64,000 bases of DNA, taken from G963667425 sp963667425 [NCBI: bacterium]. GTDB lineage: Bacteria; UBP6; UBA1177. The notes under the pieces are model-generated. The model did no database searches and was not told the DNA's origin. It worked only from the letters and a program-made list of their open reading frames with translations. This document shows positions 46,250 to 55,834 of the stretch, one piece after another. The DNA is taken from NCBI GenBank assembly GCA_963667425.1, contig OY763407.1, forward strand, positions 496,001-560,000. Reading direction: 5' to 3'. The stretch's first letter is position 1. The number at the start of each line of letters is the position of its first letter. The position numbers and the translations under genes are program-made.

Positions 46250-47113
46250 ATGGAAAAATTAACTTTTCAGGAGATAATTTTCAAGCTGGAAAAGTTCTGG
46301 ACTGAGAGGGGTTGTGTTCTTATTCAGCCTCAGGACCTTGAGATGGGTGCCGGTACTTTTCATCCTGCTACTTTCTTTTATTCGCTTGATCCTAAGAATA
46401 TTTCTTCGGTTTACGTGCAGCCTTCAAGAAGGCCTACTGATGGCAGGTATGGTGAAAATCCGAATAGAATGCAGCGTTTTTATCAGCTTCAGGTTTTGGT
46501 GAAGCCGAGTCCTGCTAATGCTCAGGAGCTTTATCTTGATAGTCTTAAGGCTATTGGTATTGATCCTGCGGCTCATGATATAAGGTTTGTTGAGGATGAC
46601 TGGGAGTCTCCGACTTTGGGTGCATGGGGTCTTGGCTGGGAGGTCTGGCTTGATGGTATGGAGATTAGTCAGTTTACTTATTTTCAGCAGATGGGCGGTA
46701 TTGATATGAGGCCTGTTCCTGTTGAGCTTACTTATGGTCTTGAAAGAATTGCTATGTATATTCAGGATATTGATAATGTTTATGATCTTAAGTGGAATGA
46801 TTCTGTAACTTATGGTGATATTCATCATCGTGATGAGTTTGAGTTTAGTACTTTTAATTTTGAGAAGGCTGATACTGCAACTTTCTTTTCGCTTTTTGAT
46901 ACTTATGAGAGAAGTTGTAATGAGATGCTTGAGGCTGTTCTGCCGAGGCCTGCTTATGAGTTTTGTATAAAGGCTAGTCATGCTTTTAATATTCTTGATG
47001 CCCGTGGTGTTATTTCGGTTACTGAGCGTCAGGGTTATATTGCAAGGATAAGAAAGCTTGCCTGCGGTTGTGCTGAGGGGTTTATGAAGAGTGTTGAAAG
47101 GGGGGATAAATAA
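46250..47113 (+). CDS. glyQ: Glycyl-tRNA synthetase alpha subunit
   Basis: The product has 287 residues. It forms the alpha2/beta2 glycyl-tRNA synthetase with glyS. Hallmarks include [48 protein letters not shown] and [19 protein letters not shown]. Length is typical (290-300). Codons end mostly in T, with a high G+T content on the plus strand. The stop overlaps the glyS start by 1 nt. Confidence 0.97.
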   Translation: MEKLTFQEIIFKLEKFWTERGCVLIQPQDLEMGAGTFHPATFFYSLDPKNISSVYVQPSRRPTDGRYGENPNRMQRFYQLQVLVKPSPANAQELYLDSLKAIGIDPAAHDIRFVEDDWESPTLGAWGLGWEVWLDGMEISQFTYFQQMGGIDMRPVPVELTYGLERIAMYIQDIDNVYDLKWNDSVTYGDIHHRDEFEFSTFNFEKADTATFFSLFDTYERSCNEMLEAVLPRPAYEFCIKASHAFNILDARGVISVTERQGYIARIRKLACGCAEGFMKSVERGDK

Positions 47114-49167
47114 TGAGCAGTTTTCTTTTTGAACTTGGTTTTGAAGAGTTTCCTCCTTCTTTTATTGAGCCTGCTTCGGAGTATTTCAAATCTTTTTTTG
47201 ATGATTTTATGAAAAGAGAGAGGATTGAGGCTGGTTCTTTTGATGTTTTTTTCACTTCTTCAAGGATTGCTGTAAGGGCTAATTCTTTTCCTTCTGTTCA
47301 GGAGCCTTTGAAAGAGAAGGTTTATGGCGCTCCCAGGCGTGTCGCTTGTGATGCTGATGGTAATTTGACTAAGGCGGGTAGCGCTTTTCTTGCTAAGAAT
47401 GGTATTAGTGATTATTTCTTTGAGGATAGTGAGAAGGGTGAGATTATTGCGGGCTGGCGTGAAGAGGCTGCTAAGCCTGTGAATGAGCTTCTTTCAAAGA
47501 TGGTTGTTGAGGCTCTTTCGTCAATAAAATTTAAGAAGAGTATGCGCTGGGCCGGTTTTGATATTCATTTTGCAAGGCCGATTAGATGGATTCTTTTTCT
47601 TGTTGATGATGTTCCGATGAATCTTTCTTTTTCTGGGATTAATTTTTCTTCTGTTTCTTCCGGTCACCGTTTTATGTCTGATGGCGCTGTTAATGTAACT
47701 GTTTCTGGTTATGAGCGTGAGCTTGAGAAGGCTTTTGTTATTGCTTCTCCTGAGAAGAGAAGAGAGATAATAAAGAATGGTGTTTTTGCCACTTGCGATA
47801 AGCTTGGCGGTGAGAGGTTTGTTGATGATGAGCTTGTGTATGAGGTTGCTAACTGTGTTGAATATCCTTATCTTATAACTGGTGATATTCCGGGCCGTTT
47901 TCTTGATCTTCCTCCTGAGCTTATTACTCTTACTATGAAGCAGAATCAGAGGTTTTTTGCTGTTCCGCAGAAGGGCGGCAGGGGAATTTTCCCTCATTTT
48001 ATCAGTGTTCTTAATAATAAGCCTATTGATGATGCTGTTGTTAAGAAGGGTAATGAGAAGGTTCTGCTTGCAAGGCTTTCTGATGCTGAATTCTTTTATA
48101 AGAAGGATAAGGAAAAAGATTTTGCAGGGCTTTCCGAGAAGCTTAAGAGTGTTGTTTTTCAAAAGGATCTTGGAAGTTACTATGATAAGATTGTCCGTAT
48201 TGCCGCTATTGGCAAAATGATTGGCGAGAAGTGGTTTGATATGGATGCTGCGGCTCTTAAAAAGATTGAAACTACGGCTATGCTTATTAAGAATGATCTT
48301 GTTACGGGTATGGTTTTCGAGTTTCCTGAGCTTCAGGGTGTTATGGGTCGTTATTATGCTCTTAATGCCGGTTTTGATGCTGAGATTGCTCAGGCTGTCG
48401 AGGATCATTACAAGCCTGTTTCAATGGAAAGTGAACTTCCTGCTTCTATTACCGGTAAGATTGTAGCGATGGCTGACAGGTTTGATACGATTGCCGGCGG
48501 TTTTATGGCTGGTCTTAAACCGACTGGTTCAAAGGATAAGTTTGCAATTAGAAGAAGTGCTCTTTCTCTTCTTGCTCTTGTTCTTTCAACGGGGAAGGAG
48601 ATTAATATTGTTGAAGTTACAGATTTTGCGGCTTCACTTGTAAAGAAGCAGAATTCTTCTCTTAGTTATGATAAGGGTGAGATTCTTGATTTCTTTAAAT
48701 CCCGTTATGCTGCTGTCTTGGGTTTTGATACTCCTGTTGTTCAGGCTGCTGTTGAGTCTGGTTTTGATGTTCCTGTAAAAACTGCGGCTAGGGCAAGTCT
48801 TGTTGATCTTCTTACTAAAAAAGAGGGTGCGGCAGAGATGGTTCAGCTTTTTAAACGTGCTCAGAATATTATTGCAAAAGCTGATTTTGCTGAAGGTCTT
48901 CCTGATGAGGCTCTTTTTGAGAATTCTTATGAAAGGGATCTTTTTAATGCTGTTGAAAAGGCTTTTGAAAATGTTAAAAAAGCTTTGGTTTCAGAGGATA
49001 TTATTTCGGCTGTGATTGAAATTAAGCCTTATCTTGATTCTTTCTTTGATAATGTCATGGTTATGTGTGATGATGTTAAGGTCAGAAATAACAGGCTTCA
49101 GCTTGTGAGAATGGTTGGTCATATTATCAGTGACAATGTCGGTGATATAAGTTATCTCAATATGTAA
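47113..49167 (+). CDS. glyS: Glycyl-tRNA synthetase beta subunit
   Basis: The product has 684 residues, the usual size. The beta subunit binds tRNA-Gly and completes the enzyme. Markers are the N-terminal FELGFEEFPPSF, KSMRWAGFDIHFARPIRWIL, LPPELITLTMKQNQRFFAV and DRFDTIAGGF, with the C-terminal DALR-like anticodon-binding region. Codon bias matches glyQ. recD begins immediately after its stop. Confidence 0.96.
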   Translation: MSSFLFELGFEEFPPSFIEPASEYFKSFFDDFMKRERIEAGSFDVFFTSSRIAVRANSFPSVQEPLKEKVYGAPRRVACDADGNLTKAGSAFLAKNGISDYFFEDSEKGEIIAGWREEAAKPVNELLSKMVVEALSSIKFKKSMRWAGFDIHFARPIRWILFLVDDVPMNLSFSGINFSSVSSGHRFMSDGAVNVTVSGYERELEKAFVIASPEKRREIIKNGVFATCDKLGGERFVDDELVYEVANCVEYPYLITGDIPGRFLDLPPELITLTMKQNQRFFAVPQKGGRGIFPHFISVLNNKPIDDAVVKKGNEKVLLARLSDAEFFYKKDKEKDFAGLSEKLKSVVFQKDLGSYYDKIVRIAAIGKMIGEKWFDMDAAALKKIETTAMLIKNDLVTGMVFEFPELQGVMGRYYALNAGFDAEIAQAVEDHYKPVSMESELPASITGKIVAMADRFDTIAGGFMAGLKPTGSKDKFAIRRSALSLLALVLSTGKEINIVEVTDFAASLVKKQNSSLSYDKGEILDFFKSRYAAVLGFDTPVVQAAVESGFDVPVKTAARASLVDLLTKKEGAAEMVQLFKRAQNIIAKADFAEGLPDEALFENSYERDLFNAVEKAFENVKKALVSEDIISAVIEIKPYLDSFFDNVMVMCDDVKVRNNRLQLVRMVGHIISDNVGDISYLNM

Positions 49168-50919
49168 ATGATAGATTTTAATTTACTTTGTGACAGCGGT
49201 CTTTTTGACTCTATAGATATTCATTTTGCAAAGTTTATACTGGGTCACAGGATTGCTGTCAAAAATGATGCGGTTATTGCCGCTTTTGCGTCCCGTGCTG
49301 TTCAGAAGGGACATAGCTGTTTTGATATAGAAATTTTTATTGAAAATGAGAGAAAGGTTTTTCTTGAAAAAGGGGTGGAGATTCCCGCTTTTGAAGTATG
49401 GAAGGATGCCTGTGAGAAAAGCCGGCTTGTTGGTGTTCCTGGTGAGAAACTTCCGCTTGTTTTTGATGGAAAGAGAATTTATCTTTACAGATACTGGCGT
49501 TATGAAACGAATATTGCATCTTCCATAACTGAGAGGTCTTTTCTTCCTGAAAAGAATGTTGATGAATCTATTTTAGATAAACTTAATCTCATTTTTCCTG
49601 CTGATGAAAATGGTGAAAATCTCCAGCGTGAGGGTGCTCTTAAGGCTTTAAAAAAGTATTTTTCAATAATTTCCGGCGGGCCAGGAACTGGAAAGACTAC
49701 TACGGTTGCTAATATTATTGCTCTTTTTATTGAATCTTTTCCTGATGTGAGAATTGCTCTTGCCGCTCCTACCGGAAAGGCTGCTGCAAGAATGAATGAA
49801 TCTATAAAGGGTAGTATTTTAAGGCTTAGAGAGAATTTTTCAAAAGATGTTGCCGAGGCTGTTTCTTCTATTTCCGGCATAACTATTCACAGGCTTTTGG
49901 GTTCAAAACCTGATTCAATTGATTTCAGGCATGATAAATATAATCAGCTTGATTATGATCTGATTGTAATTGATGAAGCGTCAATGATAAGTCTTTCTCT
50001 TTTCTCAAGGTTTCTTGATGCTGTGCCTCTTGATTCAACGATTATTCTCCTTGGTGATAAGGATCAGCTTGCTTCTGTTGAGGCTGGTTCGATTCTTGCT
50101 GATATTACTGGATGTGTTTCTGATGAATCTTCTGATTTTAACAGCTGCGTAACTGTGCTTAAAAAGAGTTATCGCTTTGATAGTGTTAAAGGAATTGGAA
50201 ATTTAAGCAGAGCTGTCAATAATCTTGAATCTCCTGAAAGAATTTTTAAGCTTTTTGCTTCTGATGAAAACTCCGGGATTGAATTTAAGGATATTTTTTC
50301 GGAAAGAGATCTTGAGGATTTTGTAAAAGAGAGATGCATCTGCGGTTATAGAGATTTTATAGAGGAAAAAGATGTTGCCGAGGCTCTTAAAAAGATAAAT
50401 AAATTCAGGTTTCTTTGTTCTTTAAGAAAAGGCTATGCAGGTGTTGAGAATGTAAACACTCTTGTGGAAAGGTTTTTAAAAGAGGCGGGGCTTCTTAATC
50501 CAACAGCTTTAAATTATGAGAACAGACTTGTTATGGTTACGGAAAATGATTATTCGCTTGGTCTTTTTAATGGTGATGTCGGGATTTTAAGAAAAGATGA
50601 AACTGGTGAAATCAGGGCTTTTTTTGAATCTTCAAATGGTATTCGCACTATTTCAACTTCAATGCTTCCTTCTGTTGAGACTGTTTTTGCAATGACTGTT
50701 CATAAAAGTCAGGGTTCAGAGTTTGATGAGGCTGTTTTTATTCTTCCTTTTGAGGAAAATCCGGTTGTAACGGCTGAACTTGTCTATACTGCTGTAACAA
50801 GAGCAAAAAAGAAAGCTGTTGTTGCAGGAAGAAAGGATATTTTTACTTTGTCGGTTTCAAGAAAGGTGAGACGTTCTTCAGGTCTTTTTGATAATATTAA
50901 AAGATTTAGTCAATTATAG
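49168..50919 (+). CDS. recD: RecD-like helicase (exonuclease V alpha type)
   Basis: The product has 583 residues. It is an SF1 5'-3' helicase: Walker A GGPGTGKTT (170-178), APTGKAAARM, DEASMIS, LGDKDQLASVEAGSILAD, and the late MTVHKSQGSEFD followed by VYTAVTRAKK. Length fits RecD1 of the RecBCD nuclease rather than the longer RecD2. The N-terminal region (ILGHRIAVKN...) resembles RecD too. recB and recC are not in this window, so complex membership is inferred. It directly follows glyS with no gap, and its 3' end overlaps the convergent kinase gene by 14 bp. Confidence 0.88.
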   Translation: MIDFNLLCDSGLFDSIDIHFAKFILGHRIAVKNDAVIAAFASRAVQKGHSCFDIEIFIENERKVFLEKGVEIPAFEVWKDACEKSRLVGVPGEKLPLVFDGKRIYLYRYWRYETNIASSITERSFLPEKNVDESILDKLNLIFPADENGENLQREGALKALKKYFSIISGGPGTGKTTTVANIIALFIESFPDVRIALAAPTGKAAARMNESIKGSILRLRENFSKDVAEAVSSISGITIHRLLGSKPDSIDFRHDKYNQLDYDLIVIDEASMISLSLFSRFLDAVPLDSTIILLGDKDQLASVEAGSILADITGCVSDESSDFNSCVTVLKKSYRFDSVKGIGNLSRAVNNLESPERIFKLFASDENSGIEFKDIFSERDLEDFVKERCICGYRDFIEEKDVAEALKKINKFRFLCSLRKGYAGVENVNTLVERFLKEAGLLNPTALNYENRLVMVTENDYSLGLFNGDVGILRKDETGEIRAFFESSNGIRTISTSMLPSVETVFAMTVHKSQGSEFDEAVFILPFEENPVVTAELVYTAVTRAKKKAVVAGRKDIFTLSVSRKVRRSSGLFDNIKRFSQL

Positions 50920-52252
50920 GAAGCTGGATTATAAAAGTTGTTCCCTTGTTTTCTTCTGTTTCAAATGTAATGTTTCCTTCATGTTTATCTACGACTATGG
51001 CATAGGCTGTTGTAAGTCCTTGTCCCATTCCTTTTCCTATTTCTCTGGTTGTGAAGAAAGGATCAAAAATCTTATGTTTTATATGTTCGGGAATTCCTGT
51101 TCCTGTGTCTTTGATTCTTATTTCAATGTAGTCCAGATGTTTTTTTGTAGTTATTGTGATTTTTCCTTTGACTGACTGATTATTTAAATTTTTTTCTGCT
51201 ATGGACTGCGCTGCATTTATTAGGAGAGCAAGCATAAGCTGATTCATTTCATCAGGATAGCAACGAAAGTTCTTAATTGAACTGTCAAATTCTTTTTCTA
51301 TTTCCGCTCTGTATTTCCATTCGTTTTGAGATATGGTTATTACATTATTTATTGTTTTATTTAAATCTGTAGATGTTTTAGATTTAGAATTGTGGCTGGC
51401 AAATTCTTTCATGGCATTTACAATGTTTGATATTCTTGAAACCCCATCAAGTGTGTCATTTATTGCATGCGGTATTTCTTCAAAAAGCTGTTTTATTTCT
51501 TTTAATGGTTTTTTTTCACACTCCTGTGCAGAAATTTCAAGTGATTCAGTAATTTTCTGAAATGATTCAAAAACTTTCTTTATAAAAACTGTATTATCGT
51601 TGATAAATTGTATTGGAGTGTTGATTTCATGAGCTAATCCTGCGGCTAAGTGTCCAATAGCTTCCATTTTATGTATCTGACCCAGTTCCTGAATCATTTT
51701 TTCCTTTTCTTTCTGTAATTTTTCTCTTGAAAGAGCACTACCTATAATGTTTGATGCTACTCTAAGGTATTCAAGGCTTCTTTTTTCCCATGTTCCAAGA
51801 TCTTTAACATTATCTATCCCTATAAAACCTGAAAGTTTATCAGAAATGTAGAGTGGAAGTACCAGAACGGATCTTATGCCCTGCATCTGAAGTATTTCTT
51901 TTTCAGCTTTTGCAGAGTATGGCAGTTCTTCCACATCTTTTATATCTATCACTTCCCCGTTTAATAGTTTTGTCATCCACCATGGGAATGTGTCAAGCGG
52001 AAGATTCTGAAGATTTTCTATTTCGGGAGTTACTTCGTTTTTGCACCATTCATATATATTATTCATGGTTTTCTGATCTTCATTGAATACAAAGAGATAT
52101 GATCTTCCTGCATTACATGCTTTTCCAAGTTCTTCAAGAGCTTTATTTACAATTGTATAGCTGTCTTCAATGCTTACAAAGCTTGTTGCAATACGAAATA
52201 TTGTTTTTGAAAAATTAAGTTCACTTTCCAATGCTGAAAAATAATTTGACAT
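50906..52252 (-). CDS. GAF-domain sensor histidine kinase
   Basis: The product has 448 residues. Residues 20-175 form a GAF-like sensor (AGRSYLFVFNEDQ, RSVLVLPLYI). It is followed by a coiled coil and the HisKA domain with His208 in LAHEINTPIQF. The HATPase has PDEMNQLMLALLINAAQSI, DTGTGIP and GKGMGQGLTTAY. It has no membrane segment, so it is cytoplasmic, unlike the upstream hybrid kinase. It is the last gene of the minus-strand operon. Its kinase core is closely related to the preceding kinase, an apparent duplication. No receiver domain is fused. Confidence 0.9.
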   Translation of the reverse strand: MSNYFSALESELNFSKTIFRIATSFVSIEDSYTIVNKALEELGKACNAGRSYLFVFNEDQKTMNNIYEWCKNEVTPEIENLQNLPLDTFPWWMTKLLNGEVIDIKDVEELPYSAKAEKEILQMQGIRSVLVLPLYISDKLSGFIGIDNVKDLGTWEKRSLEYLRVASNIIGSALSREKLQKEKEKMIQELGQIHKMEAIGHLAAGLAHEINTPIQFINDNTVFIKKVFESFQKITESLEISAQECEKKPLKEIKQLFEEIPHAINDTLDGVSRISNIVNAMKEFASHNSKSKTSTDLNKTINNVITISQNEWKYRAEIEKEFDSSIKNFRCYPDEMNQLMLALLINAAQSIAEKNLNNQSVKGKITITTKKHLDYIEIRIKDTGTGIPEHIKHKIFDPFFTTREIGKGMGQGLTTAYAIVVDKHEGNITFETEENKGTTFIIQLPIID

Positions 52253-52297
52253 AAGAGCGTCCTTAAAAGATTTGTTTTATTATGTATTTTTCTTCTG

Positions 52298-53878
52298 TTA
52301 AAATTCGTTATTAAGCGGCAATTTAACAGTAAAAACACTACCAATTCCTTCTTCAGAAGTAAAGTTTATTTCTCCGTCATGCTTTTCTACAATTACCGTG
52401 TAGGCTGTAGAAAGTCCCTGACCTGTCCCTTTCCCAACTTCTCTTGTTGTAAAAAAAGGATCGAAAATTTTGTGTTTTATTGATTCAGGAATGCCAATAC
52501 CGTTGTCTGAAATAGAAATTTCGGCGAAATATTCGCTTTTAAGTGTTGTTATTTTGATTTTTCCTTTATCGGTAAGATTTTCTCTTTTTATTTTTTCGGC
52601 TATTGCCTGTGCGGCATTAAACAAAAGAGCAATAAGAACAAGGTTGATTTCATCAGGGCAGCAGTAGATTCTTGGGAGATCTAGATAAAAATCTTTTTCT
52701 ATGCTGCATACCGGTTCCCATTCATTTCTTGTTATAATAAGAGTGTTTTCTATAGCTTTATTTAAATCCATTGTACTTTTTAAATCTGAACATGGATTGG
52801 CAAATTCCTTCATGGCACTGATAATGGTTGATACCCGCCTGACTCCTTCAATATTGTCTTCCAGTGCAAATGGAACTTCATCCATAAGGCTTTTAAGATT
52901 ATTTATACTATTATCTTCTTTTAATAAATTTAAAAAGGAAATAATTTCTTCTTTATCTTCAAGTTCATATAACTTTTCAGTTTTCTTAATATATTCCTGG
53001 AAAGAACTAAAAACATTGCCTAAAAATTTAGTGTTATCACCTATAAATTGAATAGGTGTATTGATTTCATGAGCCATACCGGCGGCAAGTTGACCAATAG
53101 ACTGCATTTTGTGATTATGACTAAGAGATGCTTCAACTTTCTTTTTGTGAGAAATGTCGAGAAGAGATATAAGCATTTCTTTTTTACTGCTTACACCCAT
53201 TGGTGTAACAGATACAAGAAAGCTTATCTTAGAAGGTGTTGTAAGTTCTATTTCGTTGTTGGAAATTGAGCTTCCTGATATTGAACATACATTTATCCAT
53301 TCCTGAAGCATGTTGTCTTTGAATTCTATTGGAAGATCTGTAATTTCTTTTCCAAAAGCTTCTTCTTTTGTTATTTTGAATTTTTTTTCCGCTTCATAGT
53401 TCCAGAATTTTATTTTTTTTGAGCTGTTGAGGCCTATTATTGCAGAAGATATAGATCTTATTATTGCTTCATTTTCTTTTTTTGACTGTTCAAGCTCTGA
53501 CATTAAAGCAACGGATCTTCTACCGACATTGTATCTGGTTCTTAATTCTTCATGGTTAAAAGGTTTTCCTATAAAATCATCTGCACCTGCTTCAAGACCT
53601 GAAGAAAGATCCTCCATGCTGGCTTTTGCTGTAAGTATCATTATGTATATTGGGTATTCGGGAGGTGACTCCCTAACCATTGAACAAATATCCAATCCTG
53701 AAAGTTCCGGCATCATCCAATCAAGAATAAGTATTGTCGGTGATTTTATAGAATTTATTGTTTCATATGCTTCTACCGGATTTGTATAGTATTCTGATTC
53801 ATATCCCCATTTATTAAGGAGTGCTACAAGTAACTTGCAGTTATTGATAACATCATCTACGATTATTGTTCTTATCAT
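52298..53878 (-). CDS. Receiver-PAS histidine kinase
   Basis: The product has 526 residues from the ATG at 53878 (AGGAG upstream). A receiver (1-120) carries the acidic pair at 8-9, Asp53 in LILDWMMPELSG and Lys105 in GKPF. A PAS-like region (about 140-245) precedes HisKA with His270 in MAHEINTPIQF and an ATPase with DNGIGIP and GKGTGQGLSTAY. This order (receiver first, kinase last) suggests a relay step in which phosphorylation of the receiver tunes the kinase. The kinase domain is a paralogue of the downstream GAF kinase. Confidence 0.9.
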   Translation of the reverse strand: MIRTIIVDDVINNCKLLVALLNKWGYESEYYTNPVEAYETINSIKSPTILILDWMMPELSGLDICSMVRESPPEYPIYIMILTAKASMEDLSSGLEAGADDFIGKPFNHEELRTRYNVGRRSVALMSELEQSKKENEAIIRSISSAIIGLNSSKKIKFWNYEAEKKFKITKEEAFGKEITDLPIEFKDNMLQEWINVCSISGSSISNNEIELTTPSKISFLVSVTPMGVSSKKEMLISLLDISHKKKVEASLSHNHKMQSIGQLAAGMAHEINTPIQFIGDNTKFLGNVFSSFQEYIKKTEKLYELEDKEEIISFLNLLKEDNSINNLKSLMDEVPFALEDNIEGVRRVSTIISAMKEFANPCSDLKSTMDLNKAIENTLIITRNEWEPVCSIEKDFYLDLPRIYCCPDEINLVLIALLFNAAQAIAEKIKRENLTDKGKIKITTLKSEYFAEISISDNGIGIPESIKHKIFDPFFTTREVGKGTGQGLSTAYTVIVEKHDGEINFTSEEGIGSVFTVKLPLNNEF

Positions 53879-53891
53879 TAACACTCCTGAT

Positions 53892-54395
53892 TTACTGTTT
53901 CTGCTTAATATCGCTTTTTATCATTTCAACAAGATTCTGAAATTCTTTTCTGTTTTTATCATTCATCATGCAGAGAAGTGTATGCGCATCTAATATCATT
54001 TCTTCATTGTTTCTCATATGTGTAGAGTCCTGTGAAATATCCTTGTATTTAAGTGCTTTTTCTGAATAGCTTTCAATAATTTCTGCAATATCATCAAATC
54101 CCATAGCTTTTAGTACAACCGTTATATTCTTGTCTGGTGAGTAAATGATAACTTTTTCATTTTTTGTTTCAAGAAAATATATAGCAAATTTAGCAATTAT
54201 ACCAAGATTGGTACTGTCTAAATAAGATGCTTCTCCAAGATCCACGATTCCGGTAATTATTTGTTTTTCACTTACAATTCGCTGAATATAACTGTCAAAA
54301 TTAGCACTTATCATATATGTCAGTCTTCCTGATAGTTTAACGAAAAGTGATTTATTAAAAACAGCAAATTTGTAGTTTCCTGTTGTCATATTCAC
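53892..54395 (-). CDS. STAS-domain protein (anti-sigma antagonist type)
   Basis: The product has 167 residues. The STAS domain (about 1-105) has the switch segment IVDLGEASYLDSTNLGII, where the Ser in DST is the usual phosphorylation site. The C-terminal 60 residues are extra, charged and helical. Such proteins are switched by a kinase and a PP2C phosphatase. The matching phosphatase is the next gene upstream and overlaps it in a GTGA, so this GTG start is favoured; ATG at 54389 is the alternative. No anti-sigma kinase of RsbW type is in the window. Confidence 0.8.
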   Translation of the reverse strand: MNMTTGNYKFAVFNKSLFVKLSGRLTYMISANFDSYIQRIVSEKQIITGIVDLGEASYLDSTNLGIIAKFAIYFLETKNEKVIIYSPDKNITVVLKAMGFDDIAEIIESYSEKALKYKDISQDSTHMRNNEEMILDAHTLLCMMNDKNRKEFQNLVEMIKSDIKQKQ

Positions 54396-55555
54396 AGTTC
54401 TCCTTTTGATATTTTCATAATAGTAACGTCATCAACAAGGTTTTCACAGTTGTCGAGTTTAAATTTATCCTGAAGTTCTGTTATTGAAGAAGTGTTTTTA
54501 GCTGTTATTCTTTTTAGTTTTTCAATTATTGTTTCTATGTCATCTTTTTTTCTGAAAAGTTCAATGATTCCATCAGAGTAGATTAAAAGTTTAAATTTTT
54601 CAGGTAAAACAACAATTTTGCTAAAGTATTTTGCTCCTTTAAATAGTCCGACAGACATTCCTTTTATTATTTCTGTCTGGACGTTATTATTTTTATCTGC
54701 TATAAATAATGGTGGAAACTGACCTCCGTTCGAGTATGTAAGTGTATTATTTTCTGTGTTTATAATGCCATAGATCATAACCAGATGTTTACCAAGATTT
54801 TCGTTAATCAGTTTTCTGTTGACTTCAGATATTACATATGCCGGATCCAGTGCATATTTGTTGCTTTGAGATTTATATCCTGAAATAAAATTGGATATGT
54901 AGTTTTTCAGTATTATTGTTATAAATGCTGATGATGCTCCATGTCCTGCTACATCTGCAAAATAAAAACCTATGTTATTTTCATCAAGAATGAAATAATC
55001 AAGAAAATCTCCACTTAAATATAGTGATGGATGAAAGAAATATGAAAAATGATATTCTTTAAATTCAAATGGTTGCGGTGGAAGCATTTTCTGTTGAACT
55101 ATTTTTCCTGCATTTACATCTTTTCTGATTATATCAAGCGACTTTTCAACTACTTTTCTTTGTTCTATAAGTTTTTCTTCAAGTTTTAAAATTCTTATCC
55201 CTGCATCATATCTGGCTTTAAGTTCATTTTTTGAAAAAGGTTTTTTAACAAAGTCATTTGCTCCGGCATCAAAGCCTTCGGTTAGATCTTTAGTTGTCGT
55301 TCTTGCTGTGAAAAGAATTATATATATAGGATATTCTGATTGAGTTTCTCTAAGAATTCTGCAAATTTCTATCCCTGAAAGTTCAGGCATTACCCAATCC
55401 ATTATTATCATAACAGGATTATTAAGAGTTTTTATATATTCAAGAGCTTCATTGGAATTAGTATAAAATACAGAATCATTTCCTTCCTGTTTTAGTATTG
55501 ATGACACGAGTTTGCAGTTTTGCAGCATGTCATCAATGATAACTGTTTTTATCAT
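54392..55555 (-). CDS. Receiver-PP2C (RsbU/SpoIIE-type) phosphatase
   Basis: The product has 387 residues. The receiver (1-120) has Asp53 in MIIMDWVMPELSG and the KKPF Lys. After a coiled coil, the PP2C domain begins near 150 with QQKMLPPQPF, YLSGDFLDYF, FYFADVAGHGASSA and SNGGQFPPLF, then the C-terminal DDVTIMKI. It is a partner-switching phosphatase, probably controlled by phosphorylation of its receiver and acting on the neighbouring STAS protein. It is translationally coupled with that gene by a 4-nt overlap. Confidence 0.9.
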   Translation of the reverse strand: MIKTVIIDDMLQNCKLVSSILKQEGNDSVFYTNSNEALEYIKTLNNPVMIIMDWVMPELSGIEICRILRETQSEYPIYIILFTARTTTKDLTEGFDAGANDFVKKPFSKNELKARYDAGIRILKLEEKLIEQRKVVEKSLDIIRKDVNAGKIVQQKMLPPQPFEFKEYHFSYFFHPSLYLSGDFLDYFILDENNIGFYFADVAGHGASSAFITIILKNYISNFISGYKSQSNKYALDPAYVISEVNRKLINENLGKHLVMIYGIINTENNTLTYSNGGQFPPLFIADKNNNVQTEIIKGMSVGLFKGAKYFSKIVVLPEKFKLLIYSDGIIELFRKKDDIETIIEKLKRITAKNTSSITELQDKFKLDNCENLVDDVTIMKISKGEL

Positions 55556-55567
55556 GCTTCCTCTGTA

Positions 55568-55831
55568 TCAGTTTTCATATATCATCATAAAAACGCTTTC
55601 TATTTCTTTCAAGGCTTTTTCTTCATCTTCTCCATCTGTTCTTATCATTATTATATCACCACATACTGCACCAAGGCTTAGTATTCCCATAATGCTTTTT
55701 CCGTTGACTTCTTTTTCACCCTTTATTATGGTTACTGAAGATTTTAGCTTTGATGATGTGGCTACCAGCAACGATGATGGTCTTGCATGAATTCCTTTAG
55801 GATTTATAATTTTTATTTCTTTTTGCAGCAT
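55568..55831 (-). CDS. HPr-like phosphocarrier protein
   Basis: The product has 87 residues, normal for HPr. His15 in GIHARPSS is the phosphorylation site. Ser46 in NGKSIMGIL is the HPr-kinase site position. It carries phosphate from enzyme I to EIIA proteins. It sits 3 nt after an antiporter-EIIA fusion and 12 nt before a phosphatase, so its target may be the EIIA domain and its role regulatory. Enzyme I and HPr kinase are not in the window. The protein is standard except for a hydrophobic C-terminus (IESVFMMIYEN). Confidence 0.9.
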   Translation of the reverse strand: MLQKEIKIINPKGIHARPSSLLVATSSKLKSSVTIIKGEKEVNGKSIMGILSLGAVCGDIIMIRTDGEDEEKALKEIESVFMMIYEN

Positions 55832-55834
55832 TTC

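Noticed and set aside
47521-48408. Long open frame on the minus strand opposite glyS
   Set aside because: Its sequence is the low-complexity mirror (Lys, Asn, Ile, Leu rich) of a T-biased gene, with no start site and no family resemblance; glyS is certain.
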